Below are positions 1-11,850 of a stretch of DNA of 64,000 bases, one piece after another. The notes under the pieces are model-generated. The model was not told the DNA's origin, ran no database searches, and saw nothing but the letters and a program-made list of their open reading frames with translations. This stretch comes from Poecilobothrus nobilitatus. Lineage: Eukaryota > Arthropoda > Insecta > Diptera > Dolichopodidae. Where the stretch lies: positions 167,102,438 to 167,166,437 of the forward strand of contig OX352773.1 in assembly GCA_947095535.1 (NCBI GenBank), written 5' to 3'. The position numbers were made by a program, and so were the translations under genes. The number at the start of each line of letters is the position of its first letter. The stretch's first letter is position 1.

Positions 1-105
1 AATTAAAAACAAAAAAAAAAGTAAAAATAAAAAAAAAAAAAATAGAATAAAAAAAAAAGTTATACAACAGTAAATAAAAGAAGAGTATTTAATAAAAAAA
101 TAATA

Positions 106-586
106 ATGGATTGGGGTGCACTTGGTAAAGTTTTAACAAATAATAATATACCTGTATTTCAACCTTCATCTAATTACAATAATTCAAATTCTGATGAAGA
201 CTTAAAAGAATTGGCAGAATATTTAAAAAAACTTCAAATTTATCATGATAAAGTTTTAAATAATATAAATAATATTTTTGATAATGCAATACCACATGAA
301 CCACTATCATCATCATCATCATCTAATCAACAACAACAACATTTAAATGATGAAAATGATTATTGGAAAAAAAATTCTGATGATATTGAACAAATGACAA
401 TTAATTATAATAATGATGATATTTATGGTTCAAAAAATTATAATGAAATAAAACGTGGTCTAGGATTAACACCAGCTTTTATTTTATCAGGATTAGCTAT
501 TATTGGTATTATAATGATTGCAATTTTAATTGCATATGAAAAAAGAAAGAAAAAAAATTCTACAAGAAATTATGATTATGTTTCTG
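106..586 (+). CDS. V1: first coding exon, single-pass membrane protein
   Basis: The family is not recognised. The exon has 160 codons plus one base. It starts at an ATG (MDWGALGKVL) with no signal peptide. A Ser run and a Gln run lie near residues 66-78, followed by an Asp/Asn-rich stretch. One hydrophobic segment spans about residues 122-143 (from LTPAF to ILIAY), and a strongly basic tail (EKRKKKNS) follows. The frame stops 27 bases past the donor gtatgt at 587, which cuts a Gly codon after its first base, so this is a 5' exon and not a complete gene. The acidic and neutral N side with a basic C side predicts N-out, C-in topology by the positive-inside rule. It is the first member of a same-strand array with identical exon-end phase. 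Its partner exon is unknown; the exon at 62675 is the best candidate. Confidence 0.72.
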
Positions 587-3107
587 GTATGTTCTTTTTA
601 TTTTTTTTTAAATAATAATAATATAAATATTAAAAGTTGTGATTTTTAAACTGAAGTGAGTACACAGCAAATTTAATTTTAAATATTAAATTTTATTATT
701 ATAAGTATAAATAGTGTCAAATAATTAAAAATTTAATATTTTAATATACCTTTTTTACTTTAACTAAAGATATTTTTATTTTAATTGATGACACTTTAAC
801 TTTAAGTGATGAAATTTTTACTTTAAATGTAGATTTTTTTACTTTAAGTGCAATATCAAGTATATATATACATTAATATTAGATCCATATGTATATATGT
901 ATTACGTAAATTAAATATATACTAGTATTCGCCCACCTCTCGATATTCGAGGTGTTTTAATTAGCAATTTTAAAAAAATATTGATATTGTAAGATGGGTT
1001 GTACTGAATATTTATAATTTAAAAAAAAAAAAAAAATGAAAGTTGGTTGTTAAATCATTGAGTGAAAGGGTTTTAAATATCTATCATTTACAGATTAAGT
1101 AAATATTATGATGTATTAAATATTTTAACATAAATGATTGTAAGAAAAAATTTTCACTTAAAGTAAAAATGTTTTTACTTAAAGTAAAAATTTCTTCACT
1201 TAAAGTAAAAATTTCTTCACTTAAAGTAAACATTTCTTAAGTTAAAGTAAAAAGGATTTGGGTATGTTTATGTCATTGTCTGCAAAATTGATTATTTTCA
1301 TTGTTTATCTATCTTCAATCCCTATTCCCCACCCCATCATATATATAAAATAATTTTAATCAAAATTAAAAAATAATTATGCAATTTTAGATACAATCTG
1401 CCAGATACAAAATAAGTTTTTTGAATAAAATTAATTAAAAAAAAAAATTATAACTCTAATAAAAAAAAAAACAAATTATATACTAATATTGACACCAGTA
1501 TATATTATATTGAGGTATTGAGGGTCATTAAGATAGGTAGTGCTACTGGTAATAGTGGTTGTAATAAACAATAAATAAATTATTGAACCCAGAGGTGTAG
1601 GGTGTATCTATAAAGGTTTTTAAAACTTATAATTTCAATATGTCCTTTTACTTTATTAAAAAAAAAAAAAAAAAATTAGAAAATCAATATTTTTATTCTT
1701 GGAATTTACCTTCATTTATATATATATATGTATACAGTTATTTTTGACATAATCTTTTTATTTTCATAATAAAATAATAACTATAACTAGATAGGTAGTT
1801 AATTACTATTTTTTATAAAATTCATTAAATTCATTTCTATTAGGACATAATATATAAAATATAAAAAAAAATCAATTTTTAAAAAAAAAAATTTAAGTGT
1901 ACTTTTTGTGCAAATAATATGTACATAAAATTCATATATAATGTACTAATAAATATATATGGTTGAGTACATAGTATAATTTATTAGTAGAGTAAAAAAA
2001 ACTTCCACGTGTCTATGTATACAATATACATATGTATGTATGTAGTTAAAATTAATTAATTATTAACTATTATATATAGATTTTTTCATTTAATTCTTAA
2101 TATGTTTAACAGGGTGTCTCGTGCTCTAGATGGTTTTTTTTTAAATGGATGATCGAAAATATCAAGGCAAAAATTATTTTCATTATTTTAAAAGTTATGA
2201 CACCTTAATATTGTAGTACCTATTATTTAATTTTATTTTCATAATAGTTTAAAAAAAATCTAAATATAGAATTTTAAAGCTTATTAAAAGCAGCTTGATT
2301 ATGATTTTTATCGCAACAAAAAAACTTAATTAAAATGCAATTATTTTATGAAATAAAAATTTTTCCTAGAAAATCATAAAGAACTTTTTTTGTCCTATTA
2401 TAATTTCCAAAAATTTTAAACTAGAAAAGAAATAGGATACTTAAATTGCAAGGGAATATTTTGATTTAAAATTCCGATTCCGGACTGGGGAACTCTAGAG
2501 CAATACCTAATAATGTTTTAGAAAGCAGATTTAATAAATTTTAAAATTCTATATAAAGTACTTAGATTTTTTTTTCTAAATCATTTCGTATTAATTTTAT
2601 AGAGATTGAAATTATTTATAAATAGTTAAAGCTCTATAACGTCTAAAATAATGAAAATAGATCTCCTTCGCGCCTTCCTCAATGCTTCCTTCCCTTCTAT
2701 ACATTTTTATGTTTGTCTAGATATGCTCGATGACTCATTCTTAGGAACAACATCAAGACACGGACACACTGTATAATAATTTCAATATTTCTATAGAATA
2801 TTTTTCTGGTTTTTTTTTTTTTTTTTTTAATTTTATTTATTTTCAAATTAACAATAACACAAAAAAGTATCTAATAATACATTACAGTAAAATAAAAACC
2901 TTTATTAAATTTATAGTTTTTCCAGTATTAAAACGGTATTTGATTCAAATAGAATTACAAATTTTCATGATTATTATTGAAATTTTATTTTTCATATTAA
3001 ATTAATAACTATTTAATATTAAATTAAAATATTTAAAAATAAAATTTTTGTTGAAATAAATACTCTATCAAAAAATACAAAAAAAAACAAAAAAAAAAAC
3101 ACAAAAA
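587..3107. other. Non-coding interval V1-V2
   Basis: Intron or intergenic DNA. It holds the foldback repeat at 749-1255, many poly-A and poly-T runs and AT dinucleotide stretches. No coding exon was recognised. A slightly less A+T-rich patch at about 2640-2770 shows no convincing open frame. Confidence 0.5.
749..1255. repeat. Foldback element built from ACTTTAAGTG-type repeats
   Basis: The left arm (about 749-852) repeats TTTTTACTTTAAGTG-like units on the top strand. The right arm (about 1148-1255) holds the reverse complement (CACTTAAAGTAAAAA) four to five times at intervals of about 20-26 bp. The outer ends match as inverted repeats, CCTTTTTTACTTTAACT against AGTTAAAGTAAAAAGG. About 300 bp of unrelated sequence separates the arms. 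This is the structure of a foldback or MITE-like element. No clear target duplication was found. Confidence 0.6.
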
Positions 3108-3558
3108 ATGTCTATTTTTAATATTTTTAATTCAAGTGAAACATTATTTAATATATCAAATATTATAAATGATAATGAAACAGATAATAATCAAGAATCA
3201 TTACAAATATATGAAAAATTTTATAATAATAATAATATTATTATGAATAAATTATCATCGGAAAATTTTAATAAATTTTTTTTAAATAAAATATATTTAA
3301 ATCAAGAAAATTTTACTTTAAATAATTATGAAAAAAATGAAATCGATGAAAAAAAATCATATTATTATGAAAATAATAATAATGATAACAATAATTATAA
3401 TAATAATAATAAAGTATATACAAATAATAAATGTTATCCAATATCAAAATATGTTTTTATAATAATAACTATTATATTAATAATAATATTATTAGCTTTA
3501 CATAAACGTAATAAAAGAAAAAGGAAAATACAAACAACAAAAGTTTGTATATGTTCTG
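3108..3558 (+). CDS. V2: first coding exon, single-pass membrane protein
   Basis: Unrecognised family. There are 150 codons plus one base from ATG (MSIFNIFNSS) to a donor at 3559, gtaata, the weakest donor of the set. The N side is very Asn-rich, with long runs of N and NDN around residues 85-103, mixed with Tyr, Glu and Lys. One membrane segment spans residues 115-131 (YVFIIITIILIIILLAL), followed by the most basic tail of the array (HKRNKRKRK) and a short Cys-containing end (VCICSG). The split codon is Gly in phase 1, as in V1. The open frame ends 12 bases past the donor, so more exons are required or the product is very short-tailed. Asn runs mirror the AAT/AAC-rich base composition and should not be over-read as a domain. 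Confidence 0.68.
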
Positions 3559-3777
3559 GTAATATTATATAAATATAAATTATTATATTATGTACTCTTT
3601 TTACATATACAATTTTTTAAGAAAATTTATTATATACTAAAGTGTTCCTATCATATATGTCCCATACATAGAAAATAGAAATTTTAAATAAGTGTTATTA
3701 AAAATTATGAAATTATTAAAATCTTTTGTCTTTTCTTTTGGATGTTTAATTTTGAAAAAATTTAATAATCCTTATTG

Positions 3778-3814
3778 CACCAACCACCATCACCACCACC
3801 ACCACCACCACCAG
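3778..3814. repeat. CAC trinucleotide microsatellite
   Basis: CACCAACCACCATCACCACC continuing as CACCACCACCACCAG. It stands out in A+T-rich DNA; no open frame uses it convincingly. Confidence 0.7.
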
Positions 3815-5880
3815 TAATCAAATTATCAAATAATGATTTTTGTTTCACCAAAACCATATTAATGGTATAATAACTAAAATAACATTTTGATTAATAAAAA
3901 ACACTCCACTTTTAAAAAAAAAAAACAATGATTATTTGATTATTTCATTAGTGATAAGTGGTTAGTGCAATAGCACCGGCAAATATTGATTTAAGCTCAA
4001 TAATTACTTTGGGAATGAATAATGTACAAAAAAAAAAAAAAAAAAAGACGTCAATCGAATAACAATAACCTATAATTTAGTTTGCTCATAAAAAAAAAAA
4101 AAAAAAGATATGTGGAAAGATAGTTACCAATACTCGCAAGTGTTAAAAAACTTAAAAGTGAAAATGAAACAAGTGAATTGAAAAGAAAATATGAAAATTA
4201 TATGTGGAATAAAAGAAAAATGAATACCTAATATTAAGGTTATAATAAAGTTTTCATCATTTTCAAAAACATGTTTCTATTAGTCTCCAATTTATATTTG
4301 AATATACCGTACAGTCAATTTGAAAGCTTTTTATATAGGGTGATTTATAAATTAATGCCTTTGTAATGCATTTTTTGTTTTTGTTCTGAATAAAATACTC
4401 ATAACTTCTGTTTATTACGAAAAAGATTAAAATATTCTGTAAAATGTCAATTATCTTTTACCGACCATTTGAGGAGGTAAACAAAAAATAAATTTCTTAA
4501 AATTAGTATTTTTTAAATATTTGTTTTTTTTTAACAAGATTTTAATAATTATAAGTCTTGGAAATGACCTTCTTCTTCTTCAATACATAGTTTTTTTATT
4601 CATTTTATAACCAAATTTTTTTCAACTTTAAAGAATATAGAATTAAGGTTTAAACGCTATTTGTCGTTTTATACCTTTCTTTTATTCTATACCATAATAC
4701 CATTCTTCTCTAGTTTCCACTGATTTAAAATATAGAGAAAATTTTTCAGATAGCCCAGTAAAAAAAATTATAGAAGTTGAGGGGTTATTTTAATCAAAAC
4801 AACAAAAAAATTTCATCAAAGTTCGTTTCCCACACCAAAATTTTAGGCCCACAATTCTGCCCCCATTATACCTCCAAAACATTTTATCTACACATTTTAG
4901 TATTTTACCCTACACGCGGTGATATTATGTTAAGGCACTCATTAATGAATCATTCTGTATAACTAATTTAACTGCATTCAATATTAGTATTTTTTTTTAT
5001 ATGCATTCTGCCGTCTTCTGTTTAATATTCTTTCAATTTTGGATTTTCGATTGAACATCTATACCGGGTGTATTTGGGGGTGATTTTTTTATATATACAT
5101 AAAAATTCTATAGAGGAAGTAAAGAAATAAAAAGAAAAACATCATCTATAACTAATTTATTTAAAATTGACATTTATAATATAAATTTTATTTTGGATAT
5201 GTTCCAACAAAAAAAAAAAATAAATAAAAAAAAAATTTTGTAAATTTTTATATATTTTAAAATCTATATTGCATATATGTCACTGAAAATGTTTGCATGT
5301 TGCAGTAAATTAAAGAAAAAGAAAATATCTGGCAACTTTTAAAACTTAATACAGTGCATGCAATCAGTTTTTTTTTTTATTGCGCATATATTATATATGC
5401 ATACATATTTGTTATTCTTATAATTTTATTTTATATGTTTAGGAAAAATGTTTTGAAATGAAATGTCAATTTTAATATTTATTTTAATATTTCTTTTTTT
5501 ATTTTTCTTAAAACAATTTTAATTATATTTAAATAAGTTTATTATATATTATAAACAATTTTTAATATGATTGTAAATGATAAATAAATTAGTTTATTAG
5601 TTTGTAAAATTTAAATAAAAATTAAATTGCATTAAATATTAAACTAAAATATACTAGTATATAATAATCAGTTTATTTATTTAATTTATAATATATAAAA
5701 TTTTATAGATACATACTTTTATCTTGATAAAAAACAAAAATTCAAAAACTTTACTGCAGCAGAATTTCATTTATAAATTATAGATATACAAAATATTGTA
5801 TAACTTCACCGATGTCTTCAACTTTTTTTTTTTTTTCTTAAATTAACTGTGGTAACTATATAAGAATTACGATTTTTTAA

Positions 5881-6168
5881 CACATTGAGTTCTATACGTG
5901 ATACGATACACCGGTAAACATAACTCAAGTTTTGCAAATTCGCGTGCTCACCGGTGAACACAAAAAACCAATTCAATGTACTTGTTTTTAACATTAAAAA
6001 TGTTCACAGATCATACATTGAGATTTAACGCAAATTTATTTTTATGTTCACGAGTGACCACCGGATTTTTAAAACATTTTGTGATGTTCAACTGTGATAC
6101 ACGTGAGACTTAAGAGATTTTTTTTTTTTATGTACATCGGTGAGCGTGGATCTCAAACTCTCAACGCA
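5881..6168. mobile_element. Short TTAA-flanked MITE, piggyBac-type
   Basis: A 288-bp non-coding element sits between two TTAA tetranucleotides (5877-5880 and 6169-6172). Its ends are imperfect inverted repeats: CACATTGAG on the left and CTCAACGCA on the right. Inside each end the match continues through ACCGgT..ACAT. Several internal CACCGGTGA/ACAC-like motifs recur at 5908, 5949, 6057 and 6137. TTAA target duplication is the hallmark of the piggyBac superfamily, so this is probably a non-autonomous relative. Its ends differ from those of the larger piggyBac element at 47843. Confidence 0.55.
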
Positions 6169-7049
6169 TTAACTCAAATGGTTAAATTTTAATGTACGAG
6201 AAGTTTATATCACAATTGATTTTATAACATTTTGACTAAAATTGTTCAAAATTGTGAACTACAGAAGTGAATTTTATGTTAGCCATTTTTTTTATTTTAC
6301 TTTGTCTAATTGGAAATGAAAAAATAATATAGTTGCTGAAGGATCTTTGCATTTCTAAAAATTTAATTTATAAGTATATCAATAATGTTATAAATATTAT
6401 TGTTATATTAATTGGTGATTACATATGTTTCTACAATATTTAATATTTAGAATCCATTACTAATTATCTGTCTGACTACATTTAGTTCAGTCATTTAAAT
6501 GTCAAAAAAAAAAATGTCAACTATTTTTCAAAATTGTTTACTTATAAATTTTCCGAATTCAATTCTCAGTCATCTATTAACAATTTATTAATTAATTCAT
6601 TTAATTTCTCGCCTGTCTGTACTTTTATGTTTGACATATAAATTTTTGCTCTTTTGAATTTTTCTTAATAAAAATTTAAATTATTAGAAATTTTTATAAC
6701 AATTGGAACTTTAATCTTGCATAAACCTTTGGACATTTAAGTTCCATAACTTAACTATAAGATTAAGTTATTGTAAGATTATTTAGTTCGTATTGTATAG
6801 GTGATGTGTTTCTTATATTATGTACATATGTATTTCTCATTGCGTGGGTAACTGACATAATCTTTTCTTATACGTATTACGTATTTATGCATAAATTTAA
6901 ATAATTAAACTCCATTAATTCAAATATTAATGAATTTTTCCTTCATGCATATAGGAACCTTATATATTATATAATAATTAGTTTCAAAGGAGAATTTTTA
7001 TTTTGCATATAAAATAGAATTTTACAAAAAAATCATTTTACTAAAGTGT

Positions 7050-7750
7050 GTTTTCTACTGGGTTGGGTACAAAATCCCAAATCAAAAAATCCCAATCACA
7101 AAATCCCAAACACAAAATGCCAAATTACAAAATCCCAAAAAATGTTCAACTTATTACAAAATTCCTAATCACAAAATCCCAAATTACAAAATCCCAAATT
7201 ACGAAACCTTATTCGGGTTGGGTACGAAATTCCAAAAACAAACCAGTAGAACCCACCGTTAAACACGGTCAAAACAGATATCTTTTTTCTCTTTCTATCC
7301 GTAGCGAATCATAGGTGCACAAACTTAAAGCTAATGGGTTCTGCTAGAAAATCCAAATGTGTGAAAAATAGAAAATCTTGTTAAATATTGACATTTCAGT
7401 ACGACAAATTAATTTTTAAAGATTGGTGACTGCTGTCTCCAAACCCCCGCAAAATAATATTATTGGAACCCTGATTGTGAATACAATTCTAAAATCCATC
7501 TTTCCTACAAAAGTATTCAATTTTGACATTTCTCTATGAAAAATAGTAAGTTTTTTAAAAATTTTGACGTTTTTATATGCAGAAAATTAATTTTGAAAAT
7601 TAACATTAAAAATTTCTAATTTTGGGATTTTGTAATTTTGGGATTTTGAAATTTGGGATTATCTCATTTGGAATTTTGTAACTTTGGGTTTATGAAATTT
7701 TGGGATTTTGTTACTTTGGAATTTTGTGATTTGGGATTTTGAGACGTTCC
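7050..7750. repeat. Foldback of CCCAAATTACAAAAT units
   Basis: The left arm (about 7066-7205) is a degenerate tandem array of AAAATCCCAAATTACAAAAT-like units. The right arm (about 7616-7745) holds the complementary TTTGGGATTTTGTAATTTTG units. Some 400 bp of unique sequence lie between. The open frame in the left arm, rich in Lys, Ser and Gln, is a product of the repeat and not a gene. It resembles long-armed foldback transposons; the exact ends are not clear. Confidence 0.6.
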
Positions 7751-8905
7751 CTTTTCAACTGTAAGTAAAATGCAATTATGTCGATTAAAACATGAAAAAT
7801 TTAATAAATTTTGACTTCTCTTAAATTTTTTAGAAAAATTCAAAAGAAAATATTGTCTAATTGGATTATAAAGGTGTGAATAAATTCTTTTAACAATTTA
7901 TTTGATCCTTAAGTATTTAATTTATATTTGAATAAGAAGAAATTCTGAAGGTTTTGATAGAAAATAATTTTAATTTTTCTATTGTTATGGGATTTTCATT
8001 TATATTAACAGTCACTAGCCACCTTCATAATTATTGTTATTTTTTATTATTGATAAACACTTACTAATATTTTAATATGATTCATTATGAACTTTATAGA
8101 TATAATAAAACAAATATAATATGTATATCTATTGAAACTTTTAATTTGATTTAATATTAATTGTATTTAGTTATGTTTTATCCCGATTGATTTTCAATTA
8201 CAAATCTTACATGAAATTGTTTTAATAAAAACTAAAACAAAAACTTTTAATCCTATGAAAAAGATTTTAAAGTTTTTAAATTACTTAAATAGATATAAAG
8301 TATTAAGAACTTTCATCGAAAAACTTGAATATCACAAAAAATAAATATCCTAAAAGTTTCTGAAAGTTACATTTAAATTTAATAATAAAAGTATAGATAG
8401 AGTTGTTAAAAGAATGTACTTGGGAAAACTATTTTTTTTTTTATCTTCTAGAAACCTTCTTCAGTATTTTTGTTTTCGTTCTATCTTTGTTTCTGTTTTA
8501 TCAATCTTTGTTTTTGTTTTTGTAATTTTTTTTTTTTTTTTGTTCTATTTACGATTTTTATACATCTTATTTATATTTTGGAATTTTAAAAACGAAAATA
8601 TATAGGAAAATATGGAAAAAAATTCTAAATGTATTTTTATTCCTATAAGGGAGTTAAGAATCTTCCAAAAACGCAAAGAATACCTTTTTAGTATAGTGTC
8701 AGATTCTTATTGCCAAAAACCCAACTTCCCCTTTAGCCAATATAATGGGATGAAATTTCTAACTGCTAACGTAGTATATTGGCTACGCAATAGGTAGAAT
8801 CGTAGAAAAGAGATGGACTGAGATGCAGAAATTTAGAAATAGTGAGTGGTATTCTATATAACGCAACAGAGTGAGTGATATTCTATAGAACAATATTTAA
8901 AATAT

Positions 8906-10241
8906 AGGGTGTTCAAAATTGAGGTATCATTTTGATTTTGCCGCTATTTTTTTTTCTACCTATAATTTTTATACGAGATTTCTTTAGGTATATTCTAAAT
9001 ACATTCCGGTTAGTTAATATGGAACGTTACACGAAGGAACAACGTGTTTTTGTTATTACAACATTTTTTGAAAATGGTAAAAGTTTTCAAGATGTAATTA
9101 GGAAATTTCGAACAAAATTTGGTAGAGAAAATGCTCCAACAAATCGTGCCATCAAGCTGATGGTTGATAAATTTCTAGAAACTGGATCTGTTCTTGATAA
9201 CAGAGACAACATTTATCAACGTAGTGACCGTTCAACCGAGAATGTAGCAGCTGTGAGCAGAAGTGTTGAAGAAGATCCAAAAACTTCCATTCGTCATCGT
9301 TCGCAGCAATTAAACATCAAACCATCCACATTATTCAACATTTTGCATCGTGATCTCCATTTAAAGGGTTATAAGATCCAGATGACGCAAGAATTAAAAC
9401 CAACTGACCATGCATTACGTCGGCAATTCGTTTCTTGGGCAATCGAAAAACAAGAAGAAAATGAGAATTTTTTAACAAAATAATCTTCACCGACAAAGCT
9501 CATTTCCAGCTCAATGGCTACGTCAATAAACAGAATTGCCGCATTTGGGGTGAAGAGAATCCAAGGGTTATCTTAGAGCAACCAGTACATCCACAAAAAG
9601 TTACGGTGTGGTGTGGTTTGTGGTCAGGAGGAATCATCGGACCATATTTTTTTGAAAACGCAAATGGAAATGCGATTACGGTCAATGGAAATCGCTACAG
9701 GGAGATGATCCGAAGCTTTTTGTGGCAGGAAATTGATGTTTTGGACGTAGAGAATATATGGTTTCAACAGGACGGTGCCACTTGCCACACAGCAAGAGAA
9801 ACAATGGATCTTTTGAAGGAAAAGTTCGAAGATCGCATTATTTCTCGTAGAGGAGGAGTGATGTGGCCACCAAGATTGTGCGATTTGATACCGTTGGATT
9901 TTTTTTTGTGGGATTTTGTGAAATCGAAAGTGTACAGCAATAATCCCACAACAATTCAAGAGCTTAAAAACAACATTATCGAGCAGATTTCAACCATTGA
10001 TCAACAAGCAGTTTATTGAACAACGTGATTCAGAATTTTGGTAAAATATTGGAGGCCTGCTGAATTAGTAGAGAGGGCCACTTGGCCGACATAATTTTTC
10101 ATTATTAACCGGAACCTATTTGTAATAAATTAAAATAAAAATATATTTAATATTTCAAAAAAAAAGTCTTTTTTTATTAAAATTAAAATGATATATTTTG
10201 AATAATAAAACCTCAAAAAACTTAAAAATGATACCTCAATA
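8906..10241 (+). mobile_element. Decayed Tc1/mariner-superfamily transposon
   Basis: Terminal inverted repeats share the core TTGAGGTATCATTTT (8919-8933) and its complement AAAAATGATACCTCAA (10224-10239). The left end reads TAGGGTGTTCAAAATTGAGG, in keeping with a TA target. The body holds a broken transposase. A 'GGTGTTCAAAATTGAGGTATC'-type terminus is common in insect IS630/Tc1/mariner elements. Both sides are A+T-rich non-coding DNA. Confidence 0.75.
9019..10017 (+). pseudogene. Mariner-like transposase, frameshifted
   Basis: The first part (9019-9481) begins MERYTKEQRVFVITTFF, a helix-turn-helix DNA-binding region typical of insect mariner-like transposases. The frame is lost near 9478 in a poly-T stretch and reopens one frame over, reading FTDKAHF (first catalytic Asp; the usual E is K here), then WFQQDGATCHTA (second Asp), then CDLIPLDFFLWDFVKSKVY with the third Asp. 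The spacing from the second Asp to the CDL Asp is 36 residues. The frame ends at 10018, while related codons continue out of frame to about 10085. The frameshift and lost C-terminus make it inactive. In the family this enzyme cuts and pastes the element. It belongs to the transposon and has no evident link with the array. Confidence 0.78.
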
Positions 10242-10551
10242 GAAAATAAAATTTGTATAAAAATTTCTTATTTTTGTGTAATGAAGATCTTTAGATTATT
10301 AACAATTTAAAATTAACTTTTAATATCTGAAATACTAACCACCCTCAATATAAATTGTGTTCAGTAATTGCTTTTCTTCGTTTATGATCACTAGTTTTGT
10401 TTTTTTAGGGTTAATGTAATAAAGTTTATAATATTTTAACAACATTTCTTCTTAACAACTTATAAGTTTTTAATTTTTTGAAAATAATTCAAACAAAATA
10501 AAAAAATTAAATTAATTACTTTATAATATAAATATAATATTAATGTTTTTA

Positions 10552-10581
10552 TTTTTTTTTTTTTTTTATTTTCAGGTAAGT
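10552..10581 (+). promoter_or_regulatory. Recursive splice (ratchet) motif, zero-length exon
   Basis: A run of about sixteen T residues is followed by ATTTTCAG|GTAAGT, a near-ideal acceptor directly abutting a near-ideal donor at 10575/10576. In Drosophila and other animals this juxtaposition lets very long introns be removed in steps, each step recreating the donor. It lies between V2 and V3 on the coding strand of the array. If used, it implies that an intron starting at V1 or V2 extends past this point. Chance occurrence in T-rich DNA is possible. Confidence 0.55.
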
Positions 10582-11584
10582 CAACTAAAAAATTATATTC
10601 AAATATAAAAAAAACAATAAAGAAAATTTCTTAAATTTCTACTAAAATATTAAAATATTCTTTGTAATTTTTAATATTTTATACTGAAATATTAAAATAT
10701 TTCTAATGATACGTTAAAATTCCAATGAATTTTTTCAAATTTTTATACGGAAATATTTAAAATATGAAAATGAAATAAATTTACGTAAGTCTCTGTAACA
10801 AATTATATTCTTTATACCTAAATTAAAATTTTTATTATAAAAATTATTAATTATTTATGTTAAAATATTAATTTAATTTTAAGAATTTTTTTTGTTTCGA
10901 TTTTACAAGAAATTAAAAATTTAAATTATAAATTAATAAAAAACAAAAAAAAAAATTATTTTAATTAAAAACAAAAAAAAAAAATGCAATATAATACAAT
11001 AAAATACAAAAAAAAACAAAAAAAAAAAACAGATTTAAAAATAATAAATAAATTAATTCATAATTAAACAATAAATTAAAACTTCAAAAAAAAAAATAAA
11101 AACAGAAAATAAGACAGGCAGTATATGGTACAGACTCGTACATTTTCAAAAAAAGACAATTAAAAAAAATTTTTAGAATTTTCATTAGTGACTCATCAAA
11201 TTTTACAAATACATTCGTATTTTTTTTTAGAATTTTTTATATTCGGAAAATTTTAAGGTAAAGTTTTATTCAATAAAAAAAATATATCAACATATTATGT
11301 AAAAATATTTAAGTGTCAATTATGGGAGTTTATTGGGTGTAGAATCTAATATTTCTTATTATTAGGGATGTTTTTTTTGGGTTGAATCATTTTAACACTT
11401 TAAAAATTTAAAATAAAACGCATTTTTGACATAAACTTAATTAATATGTTATGTGTGATATGAAATTAAAATGGAAAATCAAATAAAGAAGTAAATAAAT
11501 TTTTTTATTTTAAATTTATTTTTCTTTTTTTAAAACAAAAAAAATTTATTTTTTTTTTTTTAAATAAAATAAAAAATATTTCAA

Positions 11585-11850
11585 TCCAGCCATTGGTGCA
11601 GTGGTTGACGTACCGCTTCTCATTCATAAGGGAATGAGATGTCTCGAGTTCGATTCCCGGCTGAGTACAATAATTATAATATAAAAAAAAAAATATATTC
11701 ATATATCGCAATATATAAATACTTAAATATATCACATAATATCTTGTACACCCCACATTCCTACCAGGAAACAGGGGTTATAGCTACCTGGCACATTTAT
11801 GTACCACGGTAACTGTATATAAATAAAGTAAAATAAAAAAAAATGTTTCA
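11585..11850 (+). mobile_element. tRNA-derived SINE, family B
   Basis: The 5' part looks like a tRNA: an A-box-like TGGTGCAGTGGTTGACG at 11593 and a B-box GAGTTCGATTCCC at 11647, separated by an insert that forms TCTCATTC...GAATGAGA. The 3' part (ACCAGGAAACAGGGGTTATAGCTACCTGGCAC) is unrelated to tRNA and contains the short inverted repeat CCAGG/CCTGG. The copy ends in an A-rich tail near 11830-11845. It is a retroposed element and not a working tRNA gene. Confidence 0.65.

Larger units (their letters stand above)
3559..8904. other. Non-coding interval V2 to mariner remnant
   Basis: No exon was recognised. It holds a CACCAC microsatellite (about 3778-3814), a TTAA-flanked MITE (5881-6168) and a CCCAAATTACAAAAT foldback (about 7050-7750). 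Small open frames here lack family features, coding bias or a credible start. Confidence 0.5.

Noticed and set aside
1240..1275. GGGTATGT as another family donor
   Set aside because: Upstream sequence is the foldback repeat, with no membrane-segment coding in any frame.
7048..7314. 88-codon frame with QITKSQITKSQ repeats
   Set aside because: Translation of the left arm of the CCCAAATTACAAAAT foldback, starting at a non-ATG codon.
9624..9959. Minus-strand frames of 111 and 61 codons
   Set aside because: Antisense shadows of the mariner transposase remnant.
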